From Sipunculus nudus (Eukaryota > Annelida > Sipuncula > Golfingiida > Sipunculidae): 64,000 nt of DNA. The stretch's first letter is position 1; each line of letters opens with the position of its first letter. Location: NCBI GenBank assembly GCA_026874595.1, contig CM049307.1:19695079-19759078 (forward strand), in the 5' to 3' direction. Below, piece after piece: positions 38,001 to 49,072 of the stretch. The position numbers and the translations under genes are program-made. The notes under the pieces are model-generated. The model had not been told where the DNA came from, ran no database searches, and saw only the letters and a program-made list of their open reading frames with translations.

Positions 38001-38984
38001 AAGATTTTCCCCATGAGACATACAGTATGGTTTGGGGATACAGCTTAGGGAGCTGATTAGTCTTTGTTAAAATACTTCCCGTATTTCCTTATTTAAAATA
38101 TTTCCTTAATTAAAATAGATACAAGAGGAGATTAGGTCAGCATAACTTATTGCCACTACAACCATCAGAGATAATTCTATAAATTTATGTTACCCTTTTT
38201 TCTAACTTGGCTATACAAATGAATCACGGCTTCTTATTTATGCACTGTATACATTACCACTATCCCTATCAGATATTTGATTATTATTATTTCATATATA
38301 TGAATATAAATGAAAGACAATGATGATACTAAAGGTCTATGTTTGTGGAGCTGGTAATGAAATATGATATTTTAAACAATTATTTCAATTTTTAAATTTT
38401 ACTTATTTTTTACAGTCTCTCCCATTTTTCCAAATGATGATAGGGTTGTCAATATATGTGATTGATCATACGATTTACACTGCTCATACATAATTTAGAT
38501 AAGTATGCCAACACAGGCTAAGAGTTTGTACAACATGGACTGTATCTTTGATGGAATAAATTATTATTTTTCCAGTTACTGTCCAGCCAGTGACCATTGA
38601 TCTTGTTTTCCCCTTATATACGTACTTCAGCCTCTTCACAAAATCAGTTAAGCAAACATAAAAGCAAATACAAATGTAGACCACATGTGACGAGTTGAAC
38701 ATACAGAATCTTATGCAATACAGTTTGCCAGTTGCACACATCAGGTAAGTGACCAGAGCTGTTTATTTTAGATAATCCTTTGGTCATATCTGACAGACTG
38801 ACCTATTGAACCAGGTACTTGTGATCACAGAAGTTTCTGATGAATGCAGCAGTATGTGAGCAATAAGATTGACACTTGATTCCAGAAGAGTGCAGTGTTA
38901 TAAATATGAATAATTCTTAACATTCCTGAAACCATATGGAAATACTTTGTAGCTGGAAACATGTATGGTTAATGACATGGTGAA

Positions 38985-39076
<92 letters not shown>

Positions 39077-42000
39077 TATCATATGTGGAAAAAAGTTTTG
39101 GTTGTGCGACTCATGAAAAACCCACTAATCGTCAACCAACTGTTAAAATATGACAAAATGAGGGAAAATGTAAGTTTCATAAGAGTCTTTGCATCCATGC
39201 CCAGCAGCACCAATCTTGCTTTGCATTAACTAGCACACCCAGCCCCACCATGCCAATCCCGACCATGCCCAGGAACCACACCCCCACCCTGTCCGTACTC
39301 ATTACAACTGTATTCGAGTGGACAACACGCGTAATGGACAGTCTTTGTTAAGACCAGAATTAATTTTTACTAATTTAAGAACCCCTCTAGGACAGACATC
39401 CCACTATTCAGGACAACAAACACTTTTCATCCGCCCAACAGTTAAATTCACCCCCATAAACAGACACACAGACAACTGCCTTGGCCAATGGCAGGACAAA
39501 TGCTTTGTTACTGACATTATGTTCTTTTTCTAGTACACTTTTCACCATTTAAAACTGTGTTCATTATGGTAACAAAACAAAAGACATTTTCACTTCATTT
39601 ACCTTGAAGTTTGTAATCTGTTACCAAAATGTGATGGTACTTTCAGAGTTTCTATTATGTGGAGCTTTAACTGAAGTTAAATAGTCATCCTGGTTTCAAG
39701 CCATATCATTCTCTCATTGGCTTTTGATAACGTATTTGCCAGGTGTTACACATATGAACAGTTACGAGTAATGACCTCTCCCCAGCTTGGGACTCAGTTC
39801 TCTTTAGATCAAACTTGGTTGATCAAAGACTTTTATTATGCATATATGTTTGGTGAGTGGTATCACTGGTATGGTTATTTATTTCTTAAAAGGATTAACT
39901 AGTAATTTCTCTGAGTTGTTCAGGTGTCAGCCCCTGAAATGAAGTTTTAATAGTGTTGATGATCATGTGACCTATGGCCCTGACATGATTGAGAAATGAC
40001 AAGATAAGTCATAACTCATTTGAGTTAATCCATGATTCTTTCAAGTTTATGAAAAGACTGAGTAACTAGAATTTTGATGGGAAATGTGTCAAACAACATG
40101 GAGTATCTGTGAGTAAGTCCTGCCATTCTCAGTCAATTTCGGAATTTATAATATTCTCCATCAAAAAATTACCGTAATGATCCAATCAATAATTTAAGTC
40201 ACATCCTCATAAATAAAAAAAAGATATATGCAATTTTTTTCATGGATGTTTAGAACTGACTTCTGGCCACAATAGGACCGCCAGGGCTGACCGCCTCAGG
40301 ACAGACAACCGCTATAACAGACAAAGCGTTTGGTCCCATGAGTGTCCCCTAGAGTGGGTTTTAACTGTATTTATACTGGGGGGAGGGGGGGGGGGTCGGT
40401 TGTCCTCTTTATCATTAAGGTAGGGGGGCTTGTGACCCAGAGAGCTTTTGTCAGGACTAGGAAAATTTTGGCAGGGGGGCTTTTGTCTCGGATGCTTTGT
40501 CCTACACCCGAAATAAAGTGACTTAATAAATGCCAAGATTATTAATTATCACCAGCCATCAAGTGAAGTCAATGTAATATAAATACATCACTGACATTGT
40601 TATACCATGCCTGACTCAATACTTCTAATAACTTTGGCAATTATATTCAGAAAAGCTTATATTCTCACATAAAGCTACATGTTAATGGAATCTGCTAAGA
40701 ATAATTGTGTATTTTGTTGTGTTCTAAACAGTTTTCTTTGGGATTACTTGTTTATCAGTTGGTGGCCTTAACTGATATCAGATTGTATATCAGTGTTGTG
40801 GAGTTTCAATGGCATGGAGCTTCTAGGGATCTGTATGTCAAAATGATCAGGATTCATGCTTTGGAGGGAAACTTACAAGCATGTCATATTTGACATATAC
40901 ATATATAAGCATTATAATTTATATATTTTAGCCATTCTGAAAAAAAGGGATCTGTCAGTCATGGCGCTCAGCAGATATTGATTCTAAGAATATTTGTATA
41001 AAATCCTTGTGGTTTTGTTGATTGTGAACTTTTATGTACTACATGAAAGATGCAGGAGTCTTTCATGACCACATTATACATGTATTTGTAAAGTTACTGC
41101 AATATGCATGTAAATATACCCACTGGGAACTTATAAAAACCCTGTAAATTATAGAATAATGGTTTATAAACTGAAATAAAATGCTGTAAAGAATTAAATT
41201 TTCCATTTCAAAATAGCATTAATAATTTGATTAGAAAGTTAAACAAGCCAATAAGGTATACATAGCATCTCACCAATGAAACCATTATATGTGTAAAAAA
41301 TAACCCAAGGATAAGAACACCCTATAAATTATACAAGGAGAAAATTACAGATGGGCAAGTTTAATTTTATTAACTGAAATATAGGACCAGTAATATAAAG
41401 ATTGATTATTTACATAGTCTTGTGACAGCTGTTACAGCCATGTGTCTTAATGTCATTAGTGAAACATACTGACATCTTTAATCAGTACTTGTCAAAGTAA
41501 AATTTAAAAATTTTGACATATTTTAATCTTTTTTAAACTTTGAAATAAATATTAATTAACAAGCTAAAACACATGTAAAAGACCTGGAAATTTAGATTAA
41601 TATTTTCAACTGAATCTTTGTCTATCATTAATTTCCTTCATATAATCCCTACTATTAAAGTACAATATAACTTTTTTTTTTTTCATTATTAAAATTGAAA
41701 AGAAAAATACCAAAGGTGACTCAATGGTGTTATTTGAAATACATTATCATCCATCTATACAAATCCATAATTAAAACATCAGTAATTGCAAGGTAATTCC
41801 CTGTTACTTATCAACTAACAAATTCCTTTTCTATTAATTTTTCTTTAATTTGTTATTAAAAAAAAAATAAAAATTTATTAATTTATTGTTTATTGTTATG
41901 TTGTTTTTCAAAACAACTACTAGATGAGTTAGGTTGGACACCTGGATCAACTGTGGCTGGGCATTAGCTGCCTGGCTGCCCCAGTGTATGCCCCTCCTCA

Positions 42001-45000
42001 AGCGTGCATAACTGGCCTGAAAGGTCAACTACAGGACTTACAGGTGACTGAAGAGGGGCTGGGTAGAGCCTGGGTCTGACATGGTCTCATAAAAACTTTA
42101 ATAAAAGCTTTAGTTTTTGGCCAATTTCTTTCAACTTTCAACCTAACAAGCTGAAATCCCTTATGTCTGCACCATATGAAAATTATATCAACAGTGCTTA
42201 GAGGAAACAAACATGCCATGGTCAAATTTAGGCAAAATTGTAGCAATTGAATCTTGATTAAATAATGTTATATCCCTGACAAAAAATCTCTAGCTTCAGC
42301 AATTCTCATGTTAAGGGAATAAATATATTTCTAGATATTTTACAAAGTGCATAAAACATGCTTGATCTAAACAATACTTTACATGGTGCTTTAAAACCTT
42401 AATCTACAGTTTTTGGTCTACTAGTTTCAAATGTCAGATGTTAACAGGTGAAATGCTTATGGTAACATGCTGTGAAAATTAAATCCAAAGCAGTTACAGG
42501 AAAAAATGTGCCATGGTCAAATCTGGGCAAAATTTAAGGTACTTAAGGTATTTATGCTAATAACTTATAAAATTTGAAAAATTCAGATCTAATTTTGGGT
42601 ATACAATTGAATCTTGATTAAATATAATTATATATTATATAACAAGCAATATCTAGCTTCAGCAATCCTCTTGTTAAGGGAGTAAATATATTTCCTGAAT
42701 TACAAAGTGCATTTTGTTCAGGCCCATTACTTCAAGAATTTAAAAAATATTGAACTAATTTCTGGTATGTACATAGGAAATATATAGAGGAATAGATATA
42801 TTAAAAATGATTAATATCAGGTCAGCGGTTTTGATATTAGGCCATCTTGAAGTGTAACAATGGGTTTTAAATGGGAAATAGAGGTTTTTCCTTAATAATT
42901 CGAAGGAACAAAGTCCTAGTGACCGAATTTTCGGTATGGTAGGAAATTTTGGGGACATCTAAAGGTATGCTGAATTTCAGATTTGTAAGTCCAACATTTT
43001 CAAATTGTGCCAGTTTAACGGACAGAAGGACAGATGACGGACAAAGGATCATGACTATAGATAAGATGACTTATAGTCAGCTGAGCTAATTAACCCAACA
43101 AAGTTTGACCAATATTCCTGATTTAAAACTAATTTTAACAGTGTTATTCACACCTAGGCCCGGCCAACCTGAAGTGAAATGAATGAAAAGCTACAAAGTA
43201 TTTATATCTTCTTAAATCTAGTCAGTTAGCACTTACATTAGATCCTAATATTTGATAACATTTTAATTTAAGGATTAAATTCCTGAACACTTTTTTCTTA
43301 AAAATAAAATCAAATTGTCCAAGTCTCAACAAAAAGAAATAATTTAACATAAAAATTATAAGATTCTTCTTATTTATTTGTCCTGTGTATTCAAGGGGTA
43401 AGTGGGGGGAGGGGTCTCTGTTGTTACTGCTCATTGCTGAAAAATTAGAAATTATAAGATTCATCTCATTTATAGTACAGGTCTGTCAACAGAATGGGGG
43501 GGGGGGAGAAAGGTTTCCCGTGGTATTAATTGCAGGTAGCCTGATCAGGCTGAACAAGAGAGAGGGCTTGCCCCTGTGACAGGATTACATAAGAACAGCC
43601 TGGGGAGCAAAGAGAGCTGCACTGAATGACCTTCAGTGACCAAAGTGGACTGCTTGACAATGTAAGGTAATACAACAATAGCCTCCAACAAAAATTCAAT
43701 AACTGGCCTAATTTTGCAGCTTTTATTTCCAAATTTCATATTTTAACAGATAAAATCCTTGTGTGTACATGCTGTGAAAATAAAATCCACAGTACTTACA
43801 TGAGCCATGGCCAAAGTTAGGCAAAATTTAAGGTACTGATTTTATTTTTATGCTAATAACTTAAATAAATTGCAAAATTCATATCTAATTTCCAGTATAC
43901 GATTGAATTTTGATTAAATGAAGTTATATCCCTGAAAAAAGTCTCTAGCATTAGCAATTCTTATGTTAAATGAGTACATATATATTTCCTAATTATTTAC
44001 AAGGTGCATTATGTTTGGGCCCTTAACTTCAACAAATTAGGCAATACTAACCTAATTTTTGGTATGTACATAGGAAATGGCCAAATGGAAAAGTGGTTTC
44101 GATATTTTGCAGCCTTAAGAAAAATGGAGGTATTTCCTTAATATTTCAAAGGAATGCAGTCCTAGAGACCCAATTTTCGGTATGGTAGGAGATCTTGGGG
44201 ACATCTAACAGTATGTAAAATTTTGGATTCATAGGTCCAAAGGTTTCAAAATGTGCCCTGTTAATGGATGATTTGTTCAATTGAATCTATTTTTTTTATA
44301 ATATATATTACTAAATATATGTATCTTTTTATTTCATAAAATGTATACAGTTGAAATATAACTAATGTCCCCAGTCCACAGATGAAAGGACTTGGTGGTG
44401 GTGGTGGTGGGGGGGGGGGGGTGGTATTTTGAATTACAACATTTCTGTATTATTATAGTGCATATTCATAGGATTTTCATTTAATTCAACAATGCTTACA
44501 GGATAAAAGAGTTCATTCATAATTACTTAATACTTAAAAAAAAGGGACCCATGTGTCATGGCGCTCAGCTGTTATATATGATAAAAACTATGATTTGGGA
44601 AAGAGGCACATGCTTGTTTTGTGTGGTAATATATATAACTGAAATGATTATTTTAATTATTTTATAGAATATATTCATGAATACATTCATGAATACATTT
44701 TGAAAGTATCTGCACAGGTATTCAAATACTTTCATTTTTACCTGAATACCCATTCTTATGCAATAAATTTTTTTATTGCACCACATATTCATATTCGTAT
44801 TCAAATACATTTGCAAAGCATTCGCACCATGTCTGGTATTTATTCAGTTTTAGCCAAACAACAATGTTGAGAATCCAGAATATACAAAATTCACAAATTT
44901 AAATAATGATCATAAGTACCTGGTTTTATGGCTTTTATTTATATTTTAAAAAATAAATGTAATATATTCACTTTGGACTACTTTCACATCAATCTACACA

Positions 45001-48000
45001 CTAGACACAGTAGGAATCTAGATGAAAATTATCAACTGCATCTTTGTCTATCATTAATTTCCTTCATATGATCCCTAATGATTAGTAATGAATAATATGA
45101 TTTATTTTTTTATCATTAAAATTGAACTGAAAAATACCCTAGGTGACTGCATGGTGTTATGCATTTGGAATAACATTGACATTGACATTCTATCCATCCA
45201 TAAAAGATTCTTACATCATCAGTAACTGCAAGTTAATTTCCTGCTACACATCAACTAACAGATTCCTTTTCTATTAATTTTTCTTTAATTTTTTATAAAA
45301 AAAAACAAATAAAAATTTATTAATTTATTGTTTATTGTTATGTTGTTTTTCAAAACAACTACTAGAAGAGTTGGGTTGGACACCTGGATCAACTGTGGCT
45401 GGGCATTAGCTGCCTGGCTGCCTCAGTGTATGCCTTGCCTCAAGCGTGTATAATTTACTGAAAGGTCAACAAGGTCAACATACAGGTGACTGAAGAGGGG
45501 CTGGGTAGAGCCTGGGTCTGACATGGTCTAATAAAAACATTAATAAAAGCTACAATATTTGGCCAATTTCTTTCAGCTTTCTAAACTACAAAGCTGATAT
45601 TCTTATGTGTGCATGATATGAAAATTGTATCAATAGTGCTCTCAGGAAACAAATGTGCCATGGTCAAATTTGGGCAAAATTTAAGGTACTAATTTTATAT
45701 TTATACTAATAACTTATAAAATTTGAAAAATTCAGAACTAATTTTGGGAATTCAAATGAATCTTGATTAAATAATGTTACATTCCTGACAAAAAATCGCT
45801 AGCTTCAGCAATCCTCTTGTGAAGGGAGTAATTGTATCCGCCAAAACAGAGTTTTGCGGATACTATGTTTTCAGCTGGACGCCGCCGCCGCCGCCGCCGC
45901 GTAGGTGTCCGGAGAACTCCTCCGTAACCGCTGGGCGGAATTTTCCGAAACCCGGGATTATGTTCGGGTCACATGTGAACTGCTGCGCCCCGATTTTGCT
46001 GTGCGTCCGTTTGTGCGTCTGTTTCCACACATAAACCCACATATCTCGGGAACCGTTTGACCGATCAGGAAAATTTTTTTGCACAAATGTAGCCCTCGGA
46101 GAGCTTTATAACATACACCAAAAATGGTGGCACCACATGCAACCATGTTTGCACAGTGTCCATCTGTTCGTCTGCCTTGGGTTAAAATCACTCATATCTC
46201 TGCAGTGACTTGACTAATTCACCTGAAATTTGGCATGCGTATACATCCTGGATAGCTTATCTGATTTTATGACAGGTGGCGCCACTTCATTCACGTTTAT
46301 GCTGCAGACATCCAAGCTCATATCTCGGGAACCGTTTGACCGATCAGGAAAATTCTTTTGCACAAATGTAGCCCTTGGAGAGCTTTATAACATACACCAA
46401 AAATGGTGCCGCTACCTGCAACCATGTTTGCATAGTGTCCATCTGTTTGTCTGCCTTGGGTTAAAATCACTCATATCTCTACAGTGACTTGACTAATTCA
46501 CCTGAAATTTGGCATGCGTATACATCCTGGATAGCTTTTCTGATTTTATGACAGGTGGCGCCACCTACAATCAAGTTTACGCTGCAGACATCCAAGCTCA
46601 TATCTAGGGAACCGTTTGACCGATTGGGCCAAAATTTTGCATGTGTATAGTTCTCACAAAGCTCTTTATCATACGCTAAACTGGTGGCGCCAGCTGCAAC
46701 CCTTTTTTGCACAGCGTCCATCTGTTTGTCTGCCAAGGGCAAAAATCACTCATATACAATATAGTGGTTTGACTTATCTGCCTTAAATTTTGCATATGTA
46801 TACAACTTGGACGGCTTTCTGGATTTTTTGGTAGGTAGCGCAACCTACATACACAATTTGGCTGCAGACATCCATGCTGATATGCAACACTTCACCTGTT
46901 CCACTCTGATTTAGGTGGATACAAGTAGTCGCTTGTCCACTACCCGTATTCTAGTTATATTTCTTGATTTTTTTAAAAGTGCATTATGTCTGGGCCCAGA
47001 ACTTAAAACAATTACGCAATACTGACATCATTTCTGGCCTATGCATAGAGAATGTATAGAAAAATATGTATATTATATATGATCATAGTCAGATCAGTGG
47101 TTTTGATATTAGGCAGTCTTACAGTTTAACAATGGGTTTTTAAAAAAAATGAAGTTTTTTATTAATATTTTGAAGGAATAAAGTCCTAGTGATCAAATTC
47201 TTGGCATGGTAGGGGATTTTGGAGACATCTAACTGTATGCTAAATTTAAGGAACTTAGAGCTGAAGCTGGGGAGCTGAGCTCTAGCAAACTGCATAACAC
47301 TAGCTGACTAAAAGTCATCTGATCTAAAAATTTAAAAGATTTTGATATAATTTTTGGTATACAATTTAATTTTGATTATTTAAAGTTATATTACTCGAAA
47401 AAAGTGCTTAGCTTAAACAAGTTTTGTGTAAAGTGCTCAAATTTCTTTCCTGATTATTTACAAAATGCATTATGTTTGGGCCCATAACTTTTTTAAATTA
47501 TATAATACAGACCTAATATCATGTACATAGGAACTATATAGAGGATTATTTATGGAAAACATGAGGAAAAGCAGATGAGTTGTTTTGATATTAGGCAGTC
47601 CTTAAGTGTGAAAATAGGTTTTTAATAAAAAATTGAGGTTTTTTCTTAATTTCTCAAAGGAAAGAAGTCGCAAAGACCCAGTTTTTGGCTTGGTAGGAGA
47701 TCTTGGAGACATCTAACATTATGCCAAAACTTGGATTCCTAGGTTTTCGGTTTGAAAATGTGCCACATCTACGGACAGACAGACGGACGATGGACAATGA
47801 CTATAGCTCTGATGACTTGAATGAAACAACACCAGCGAATATGGATGCGAATATAACAAACATTTATTCCGCAAAGTGCAGACTACTGGTATGTGCATAT
47901 TGTATAACAGTGTAAGACATTAAAATTCAAGAAAAGTACTTTTTCAGAATATTGCTGATAGCTGTATGTATATATGTGAGCGTCAGAAAGCTTCACAGAA

Positions 48001-49072
48001 TACTAGAATACAAACTATGCCCTGCTATAATTTTCTGATGATTAAAATTCCTGTCTAGTTATCATTTGAAGCAAACTTTTAATTTTTTGTTTAAATCTAC
48101 AATTTGTTGGCAGGTTGAATACTGAACAAACATGTTTTCTCATGGCCCCTTGCTCAGTTTATAGGTGCTACATTTGACAACTGGATTGAAACATTTAAAA
48201 CCTTCTTGTGGATGGTTTCCTTTCAGGGATTAAGCGAGGGTTTATGTTTTCTATGAATGTGGTGTGATCAAGTGAGATCACTAAGAGCTGATGAATAGGC
48301 TGGCATGTGTCTATGACAGATGATTAATTCCCTTGGTAGGGAAGGCTTGTTTTCTTAACACTGACCAAATGTACCAACGCAGGTGGACCCTGTGATATAC
48401 CAGTACTGATAAGCATTTCATTTTTAATCAAGCTATATATGTTTTATGTGTAAGTGTTTTCTAATTTATTGCATAAATGTAGATATTGATAAACCACACA
48501 GTGATCACATTTTAATTATCAAAACCCCACAATTTGCGTTTTGCACAAAAACCACAACATTTTAAGTCCAAAATATATTATCTGAATCTACAGTAGTGTC
48601 CTGTTTACTCAGTAGATGGCTCTTGGCAACTAGACATAAATATACCCAATTCACCCGAGTTAGTATGACATCTTCCAAGGCTCAGTTGAGAGAGTGTGGG
48701 ATTGTGGGTTTGATTCCTGACAATGACAACTCACATTCACTGACAAATCATGTTAAGAAAGAAAGTAGAGAAATCTAGTGAAATCACAGTAAATAAATAT
48801 GATAAATTGAGCAGAGATAATGTCCCTAGTCCAGATTCTGAACACGCTCGCATATCTGCCACTGGCACAAACAGAACACCTTTCACGCACTGGACAAGTC
48901 AGAGTGAAATTATTTGAGCGATAATAGAGGCTTATATGTCATCTCTTGTTCACTGCGTCATGGCAGATTAAATGGAGACTGACGGTACTTACTCGCATAT
49001 CTGTCTAGCTAGATCTGGGTGTGAGTTCCCAGCAAACACATACATAGGCCCCTTCGACCCTGCACGATACAT
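25851..49072 (-). CDS. PRPSAP: Phosphoribosyl pyrophosphate synthetase-associated protein, complete
   Basis: Regulatory subunit type that co-assembles with PRPP synthetase in the cytosol and tunes PRPP supply for nucleotide synthesis. Nine exons on the minus strand: 49072-48993, 37225-37173, 36595-36529, 36038-35866, 34788-34673, 32349-32136, 31813-31743, 27765-27619, 26009-25851. Together 1,080 nt, 359 aa plus stop; every GT-AG junction keeps phase. Human PRPSAP1/2 are 356/369 aa. Diagnostic stretches: [102 protein letters not shown]. The region where true synthetases have DDMADTCGT reads [10 protein letters not shown] (259-268), as in PRPSAP, and a PRPSAP-type insertion ([13 protein letters not shown]) lies at about 201-240. 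Both argue against catalytic activity. Whether it is the 1 or 2 form cannot be told; invertebrates usually have one. Confidence 0.96.
26010..26251. repeat. 58-bp tandem repeat, four copies, touching a splice acceptor
   Basis: Copies start at about 26013, 26071, 26129 and 26187 and are almost identical (aaaacatatgcacaaaaatt...). On the coding (minus) strand the array supplies the polypyrimidine tract for PRPSAP exon 9. Each unit also contains gtttatcttcag, which looks like an acceptor. Confidence 0.95.
26860..27200. repeat. Diverged relative of the hAT element interior
   Basis: Shares gagctgtcactcaaaa (27093 and 10779), followed at similar spacing by ttggctctgtgcat versus ttggctccgtgtat and then 'ccttgctgg' versus 'cctcgcttgg'. 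Probably an old copy of the same family, inside the last PRPSAP intron. Ends not defined. Confidence 0.5.
27619..27765 (-). CDS. PRPSAP: PRPSAP exon 8
   Basis: 49 codons, phase 0 at both ends: [20 protein letters not shown], then [20 protein letters not shown]. Holds the altered PRPP-binding motif. Confidence 0.97.
29354..29562. repeat. ~69-bp tandem repeat, three copies
   Basis: Three adjacent copies of aaaaaactgaaactataag followed by ttaaaatattagaattc, ttgcaaaagttgcaatca and cagagt, differing by a few bases and a short tat deletion. Confidence 0.92.
30300..30860 (-). mobile_element. Family A repeat, inverted copy, truncated
   Basis: Carries 'cagtgcttacagggaaaaacg', 'aatctaattttgggtaaac' like segments, 'tggcccataactt' and 'ggtatggtaggagattttt', the complements of the + copy at 14.1-14.8 kb, but lacks the hairpin end. 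Confidence 0.7.
30960..31680 (-). mobile_element. Family A repeat, inverted copy with hairpin end
   Basis: Runs on the minus strand from tttttagcacagctgac (31680) and a gtccg-type run through the shared body to 'tgaaatttgaaaataaaagc'. It ends 63 bp from PRPSAP exon 7, so the donor side of that exon borders repeat DNA. Confidence 0.8.
31743..31813 (-). CDS. PRPSAP: PRPSAP exon 7
   Basis: 71 nt. The first two bases (TG) complete a Leu codon; then [20 protein letters not shown] and IIV. Acceptor cattccag, donor gtaagt. Confidence 0.96.
32136..32349 (-). CDS. PRPSAP: PRPSAP exon 6 with PRPSAP-type insertion
   Basis: 214 nt. [39 protein letters not shown], then [18 protein letters not shown]. 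The Pro/acidic stretch is the insertion that separates associated proteins from true synthetases. Donor gtaagt. Confidence 0.97.
32640..34400. repeat. Tandemly duplicated repeat region in PRPSAP intron 5
   Basis: Segments recur about 1.12 kb apart: 'ggtggcgccacc' with its flank (33031/34147) and 'tttttggaccaatccatgca' (33092) versus 'tttttggaccagtccatgca' (34206). A shorter duplication of about 200 bp repeats gataggggtcttcctctat (33221/33424). 'aaggtcaaggtcact' modules are present. Non-coding. Confidence 0.75.
34673..34788 (-). CDS. PRPSAP: PRPSAP exon 5
   Basis: 116 nt; GG completes Gly, then [20 protein letters not shown] and [18 protein letters not shown]. Near identical to the vertebrate proteins. 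Donor gtgagt. Confidence 0.97.
35866..36038 (-). CDS. PRPSAP: PRPSAP exon 4
   Basis: 173 nt. The first G completes Lys; [56 protein letters not shown]. Acceptor ttgtacttaag has a weak pyrimidine tract. Donor gtaatt. Confidence 0.95.
36529..36595 (-). CDS. PRPSAP: PRPSAP exon 3
   Basis: 67 nt: AG completes Glu, then [20 protein letters not shown] and S. Acceptor after a T-rich tract, donor gtatgt. Confidence 0.96.
37173..37225 (-). CDS. PRPSAP: PRPSAP exon 2
   Basis: 53 nt encoding [17 protein letters not shown] with split codons at both ends (GA|C and G|AG). Its phases match exon 1 and exon 3 exactly. Confidence 0.94.
38984..39079. repeat. TA dinucleotide microsatellite
   Basis: About 48 TA repeats with two CA interruptions. 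An open frame of alternating Ile-Tyr runs through it and is not a gene. Confidence 0.98.
41595..43093 (-). mobile_element. Composite repeat (families F and A), inverted, F part truncated
   Basis: On the minus strand it starts at the hairpin tagctcagctgactataag (43093), runs through family A to about 42110, then the family F segment (cacagttgatccaggtgtcc) to about 41595, where it stops short of the usual cagctgagc end. It gives an uninterrupted reference (aagggagtaaatatatttcc, 42677) for the insertion site at 45831. Confidence 0.75.
43700..44275 (-). mobile_element. Family A repeat, inverted, truncated
   Basis: Contains 'ttttgcagcttttatttcc', 'tgctgtgaaaataaaatcc', 'gtttgggcccttaacttc' and 'tcggtatggtaggagatctt', all family A body. 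The hairpin end is missing; it stops near 44275. The flank 'agcctggggagcaaagagag' resembles 30860-30880. Confidence 0.7.
44540..47325 (-). mobile_element. Composite repeat (families F and A), inverted, split by a Helitron-like element
   Basis: Inverted counterpart of 15870-17585, with the same terminal aagggaccc...ctcagctg motif at 44541-44571 and the same far end (ctgaagctggggagctgagc, 47261-47280). It is interrupted by 45831-46954. Confidence 0.8.
45831..46954 (+). mobile_element. Helitron-like element, clean insertion (1.12 kb)
   Basis: The 5' end attgtatccgccaaaacaga is followed by gttttgcggatac, a hairpin, then a (gcc)n block. The core has two to three copies of a ~280-bp module with 'ggtggcgccacc' and 'tatctcgggaaccgtttgacc'. 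The 3' end has gtagtcg-cttgt-ccactac, a few bases, then terminal CTAG. Compared with the uninterrupted relative at 42677, the host sequence is joined as gggagtaa/ttatattt, an insertion at an A/T or T/T step with no target duplication. This is Helitron behaviour. Confidence 0.85.
47335..47815 (-). mobile_element. Family A repeat, inverted, partial
   Basis: Body from 'acctaatatcatgtacatag' to 'gacggacgatggacaatgac', parallel to 31100-31640. The hairpin end is degraded (ctctgatgacttgaatg). Confidence 0.7.
48993..49072 (-). CDS. PRPSAP: PRPSAP exon 1 with start codon
   Basis: 80 nt: [26 protein letters not shown], then GA|gtaagt. [16 protein letters not shown] matches the conserved start of this family (human GLVLFSGNSNSSCLELSKKI). 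The ATG at 49072 is the only in-frame start upstream of the motif, apart from the internal Met at residue 10. Confidence 0.92.

Larger units (their letters stand above)
37226..48992. other. PRPSAP intron 1, 11.8 kb, mostly repeats
   Basis: Contains a TA microsatellite (38984-39079), G-rich tracts at about 40378 and 43497, family F and A repeats from 41.6 to 47.8 kb, and a Helitron-like insertion at 45831-46954. 37.3-38.9 and 39.2-41.5 kb are AT-rich with no recognisable feature. Confidence 0.8.

Noticed and set aside
38965-39153. ORF of alternating Ile-Tyr
   Set aside because: Translation of the TA microsatellite.
25851-49072. True PRPP synthetase (PRPS) instead of the associated protein
   Set aside because: The PRPP loop reads [10 protein letters not shown] rather than DDMADTCGT, and the DMDDGRxSPP insertion typical of PRPSAP is present.
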